Shown here: positions 62,539 through 64,000 of the stretch, one piece after another
How the letters are laid out: every line of letters starts with the position of its first letter
How positions within the stretch are numbered: the first letter of the stretch is position 1
NCBI RefSeq assembly: GCF_029906645.1
Contig: NZ_JARYGZ010000005.1
Location: forward strand, 1-64,000
From: Sphingomonas oryzagri
GTDB lineage: Bacteria > Pseudomonadota > Alphaproteobacteria > Sphingomonadales > Sphingomonadaceae
Direction of reading: 5' to 3'
DNA length: 64,000 nucleotides
Notes under the pieces: generated by a model
The model's input: only the letters and a program-made list of their open reading frames with translations
Database searches by the model: none
Told to the model about the DNA's origin: nothing
Program-made: the position numbers and the translations under genes

Positions 62539-63432
62539 TTATTTGAGGAAGGCCTCCACCGCCGCCTGGAACGCGGCCGGCTGGTCGATCATGATGAAGT
62601 GGAAGCTGCCGTCGATGCGCTGCACCTTCGCCTGCTTCAGCGGCGCATAGGCGGAGGTGTAGAGCTGGTCGAACATCGCCTGCGGTGCACCGGTCGCGGC
62701 GTCCCACGGGTAGAGCATCGTCAGCGGTTGGGTGATCTGCGCCAGATCGGGGCGCAGATCGGTGGTGAAGTCGTCGTACATCGCCTGCGCCACGACCCGA
62801 TGGTCGGACGCCGCGGCTGCGGCGATGGCGGCCTGCGCGGCGGGGCCGTCGGATTTGACCAGACGCTTCATCACCATCGGCTCGAAGCCGGCATAGGCTT
62901 CCTGCGTGCTGCCGAGCAGCCGGGCGCGCATCGCGGCCGCCTGCGGCTCCACCTGCGCGACAGTCGCCTGCGGACCTTCCTTCTCCCCGAAGAAGGGGAG
63001 CGAGTCGACGATCATCAGCCGGCCGACATCGGCGGGGTGATCGATCGCCAGCTTCATCGCCATCAGCCCGCCCATCGAATGACCGATCACGGCGGGCGCC
63101 TTGAGGTGGCTCGCGGCGATGTAGGCGTGGATCGCCTCGATCACCGGCATCATCACCGGGCCACTGGCATTGGCGCCGGCGGGTGTGCCGGCGAAACCCG
63201 CCACCTGCACGACATGCACGCGATAATGCGGCGAGAGCGCGGCGACGGTCGCATCCCAGACATGGGCGGAAGAGGCGAGGCCGGGGATCAGGATCACGTC
63301 CGGCCCCTCGCCCGCGACGGTGACCGCGATGCGATCGGCGGCGGGGGCTTCGGCATGAGACGGAGCCGGATGGCTGAGCAGATACGGCACCATGGCGAGC
63401 GCGGCGAGGCGGGCGACGAACGGGAAGGACAT
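62539..63432 (-). CDS. secreted alpha/beta-hydrolase
   Basis: The 297-residue protein has a signal peptide (MSFPFVARLAALAMVPYLLS, cleaving near SHA) and an alpha/beta-hydrolase domain with oxyanion-type segment VILIPGLASSAHVWD, the nucleophile elbow GHSMGG (Ser119) and a C-terminal SFHFIMIDQP containing the catalytic His. The substrate is unknown; esterases and haloperoxidase-like enzymes share the pattern. AAGGAG stands eight bases before the ATG. It lies downstream of the XRE gene on the same strand and is probably in its operon. Confidence 0.9.
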   Translation of the reverse strand: MSFPFVARLAALAMVPYLLSHPAPSHAEAPAADRIAVTVAGEGPDVILIPGLASSAHVWDATVAALSPHYRVHVVQVAGFAGTPAGANASGPVMMPVIEAIHAYIAASHLKAPAVIGHSMGGLMAMKLAIDHPADVGRLMIVDSLPFFGEKEGPQATVAQVEPQAAAMRARLLGSTQEAYAGFEPMVMKRLVKSDGPAAQAAIAAAAASDHRVVAQAMYDDFTTDLRPDLAQITQPLTMLYPWDAATGAPQAMFDQLYTSAYAPLKQAKVQRIDGSFHFIMIDQPAAFQAAVEAFLK

Positions 63433-63466
63433 CACTGTTCTCCTTTTGGAAGGAATTGCGGTGGGG

Positions 63467-63658
63467 TCAGTCGGCGGAGAAGATCGCCTCGATCGGCAAC
63501 GCGAACAGGGCCGCGATCTTGAAGGCGAGGGGGAGCGAGGGATCGTATTTTCCGGTCTCGATCGCGTTGACGCTCTGGCGCGAAACCTCCAGCCGCTCGG
63601 CAAGATCGGCCTGGCTCCAGTTGCGTTCGGCGCGCAGCACCTTGAGGCGATTGTTCAC
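63467..63658 (-). CDS. small XRE-family regulator (63 aa)
   Basis: The protein is little more than a helix-turn-helix: NNRLKVLRAERNWSQADLAE, then RLEVSRQSVNAIETGKYDPS, ending in LPIEAIFSAD, which is the YozG-like small regulator pattern. The start is GTG 63658, whose GTGA overlaps the stop of the upstream membrane-protein gene. That pairing of a tiny HTH protein with a membrane protein suggests a membrane-linked regulatory unit. It is followed by the alpha/beta-hydrolase gene after 34 bases. Confidence 0.85.
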   Translation of the reverse strand: MNNRLKVLRAERNWSQADLAERLEVSRQSVNAIETGKYDPSLPLAFKIAALFALPIEAIFSAD

Positions 63659-64000
63659 GACCAGTTCCCCTCGGTGACGCGGTTGACGCAGCGGCCGAGG
63701 CCGAGGCCGGCGAACCACAAGACCGATGCCCAATAGGCCGGGATGTGGCCAACCATGTCGAAGCTCTCGAGAAAGCCCCAGACGGTGATGATCGCGAGCA
63801 TGAAGCCGCTGGCATAGAGCGTCTGGCGGATCAGCAGCATGCGCTGATACTCGTCCGTCTCCTCGACGATATAGCCGCCGATCGCGGCGAAGATCGCGAC
63901 GATCGGCAGCGCCGGCAGGATCGCGACGACCCAAGCGAGCGGGCCGGTCACCATGTGGTGCTTGAACAGCCAGACGGCGGGCAGGAGCAAGGCTGCATAG
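63655..64000 (-). CDS. small membrane protein, 5' end beyond the window
   Basis: The frame is open to the window edge and encodes at least 114 residues with about four hydrophobic helices (including WVVAILPALPIVAIFAAIGG, TLYASGFMLAIITVWGFLES and IPAYWASVLWFAGLGLGRC) and a charged loop VEETDEYQRMLLIRQ. I do not recognise the family by name, but similar membrane proteins accompany YozG-like regulators. Its TGA overlaps the GTG of the regulator gene. The true start lies outside the window or near its edge. Confidence 0.7.
   Translation of the reverse strand, partial: YAALLLPAVWLFKHHMVTGPLAWVVAILPALPIVAIFAAIGGYIVEETDEYQRMLLIRQTLYASGFMLAIITVWGFLESFDMVGHIPAYWASVLWFAGLGLGRCVNRVTEGNWS

Noticed and set aside
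1-64000. tRNA, rRNA, CRISPR arrays, insertion sequences, prophage or integrase genes
   Set aside because: I looked for T-loop-like GGTTCGAATCC blocks, spaced direct repeats, and transposase or integrase motifs, and saw none.

Overview
The window reads as chromosomal DNA of a GC-rich, Gram-negative alphaproteobacterium, most likely a sphingomonad (Sphingomonas or a close relative). This rests on very high GC with strong third-position bias, several large TonB-dependent receptors, Tat-type leaders, a TonB receptor/tryptophan-halogenase/GH31 sugar locus, and two dispersed REP-like repeats with the core CTGAGCGAAGTCGAAGG. The genus is inferred, not proven. I see no rRNA, tRNA, CRISPR array, IS element or prophage; the window looks like ordinary chromosome with well-packed operons.

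Layout. 0-3.5 kb: a low-molecular-weight tyrosine phosphatase, a LysR regulator, a small unknown protein and an XRE/IrrE-like ScfR-type regulator with a perfect palindrome directly before its start. 3.7-5.7 kb: a fluoride-riboswitch candidate followed by a CLC-type transporter fused to a DUF190 domain. 5.9-9.0 kb: glpD and glpK, separated by a REP-like repeat that contains the glpD stop codon. 9.0-14.3 kb: a chemoreceptor coupled to a small membrane protein, an OPT-family transporter, and a divergent secreted amidohydrolase broken by an apparent one-base frameshift. 14.3-21.4 kb, all on the minus strand: periplasmic glucan synthesis (opgH and an OpgG/D protein), two L,D-transpeptidase-type proteins and a D,D-carboxypeptidase. 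21.6-25.5 kb: pstSCAB with a Pho-box-like site and no phoU. 25.5-37.7 kb: a glucoside uptake and degradation locus (LacI regulator, MFS sugar transporter, 1158-residue TonB receptor, two halogenase-like proteins, GH31 glucosidase).

37.7-41.4 kb: a LytTR response regulator with two LytS-type kinases, one apparently lacking its ATP-binding residues and the other, divergent, intact. 41.6-48.3 kb: a CsgG-like protein, a Skp/OmpH-like chaperone, an acyltransferase, a tiny DUF3309 gene, a cyclophilin, a short TonB and a hybrid histidine kinase. 48.6-50.5 kb: GTP-type PEP carboxykinase. 50.6-55.6 kb: a cobalamin riboswitch and btuBFCD with overlapping genes. 55.7-64 kb: a lone receiver domain, two tandem double-YbjQ-like proteins, a Spy/CpxP-like protein, an MFS transporter, class I fumarase, an LssY-C-domain protein, an alpha/beta hydrolase and a small XRE regulator coupled to a membrane protein that runs off the end.

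The loci worth most attention are the fluoride-riboswitch/CLC-DUF190 fusion with an internal ribosome-binding site, the degenerate/intact kinase pair, the degenerate second halogenase, and a small domain shared by two otherwise unrelated short genes 39 kb apart. All starts and functions are from reading the sequence; no database search was possible.
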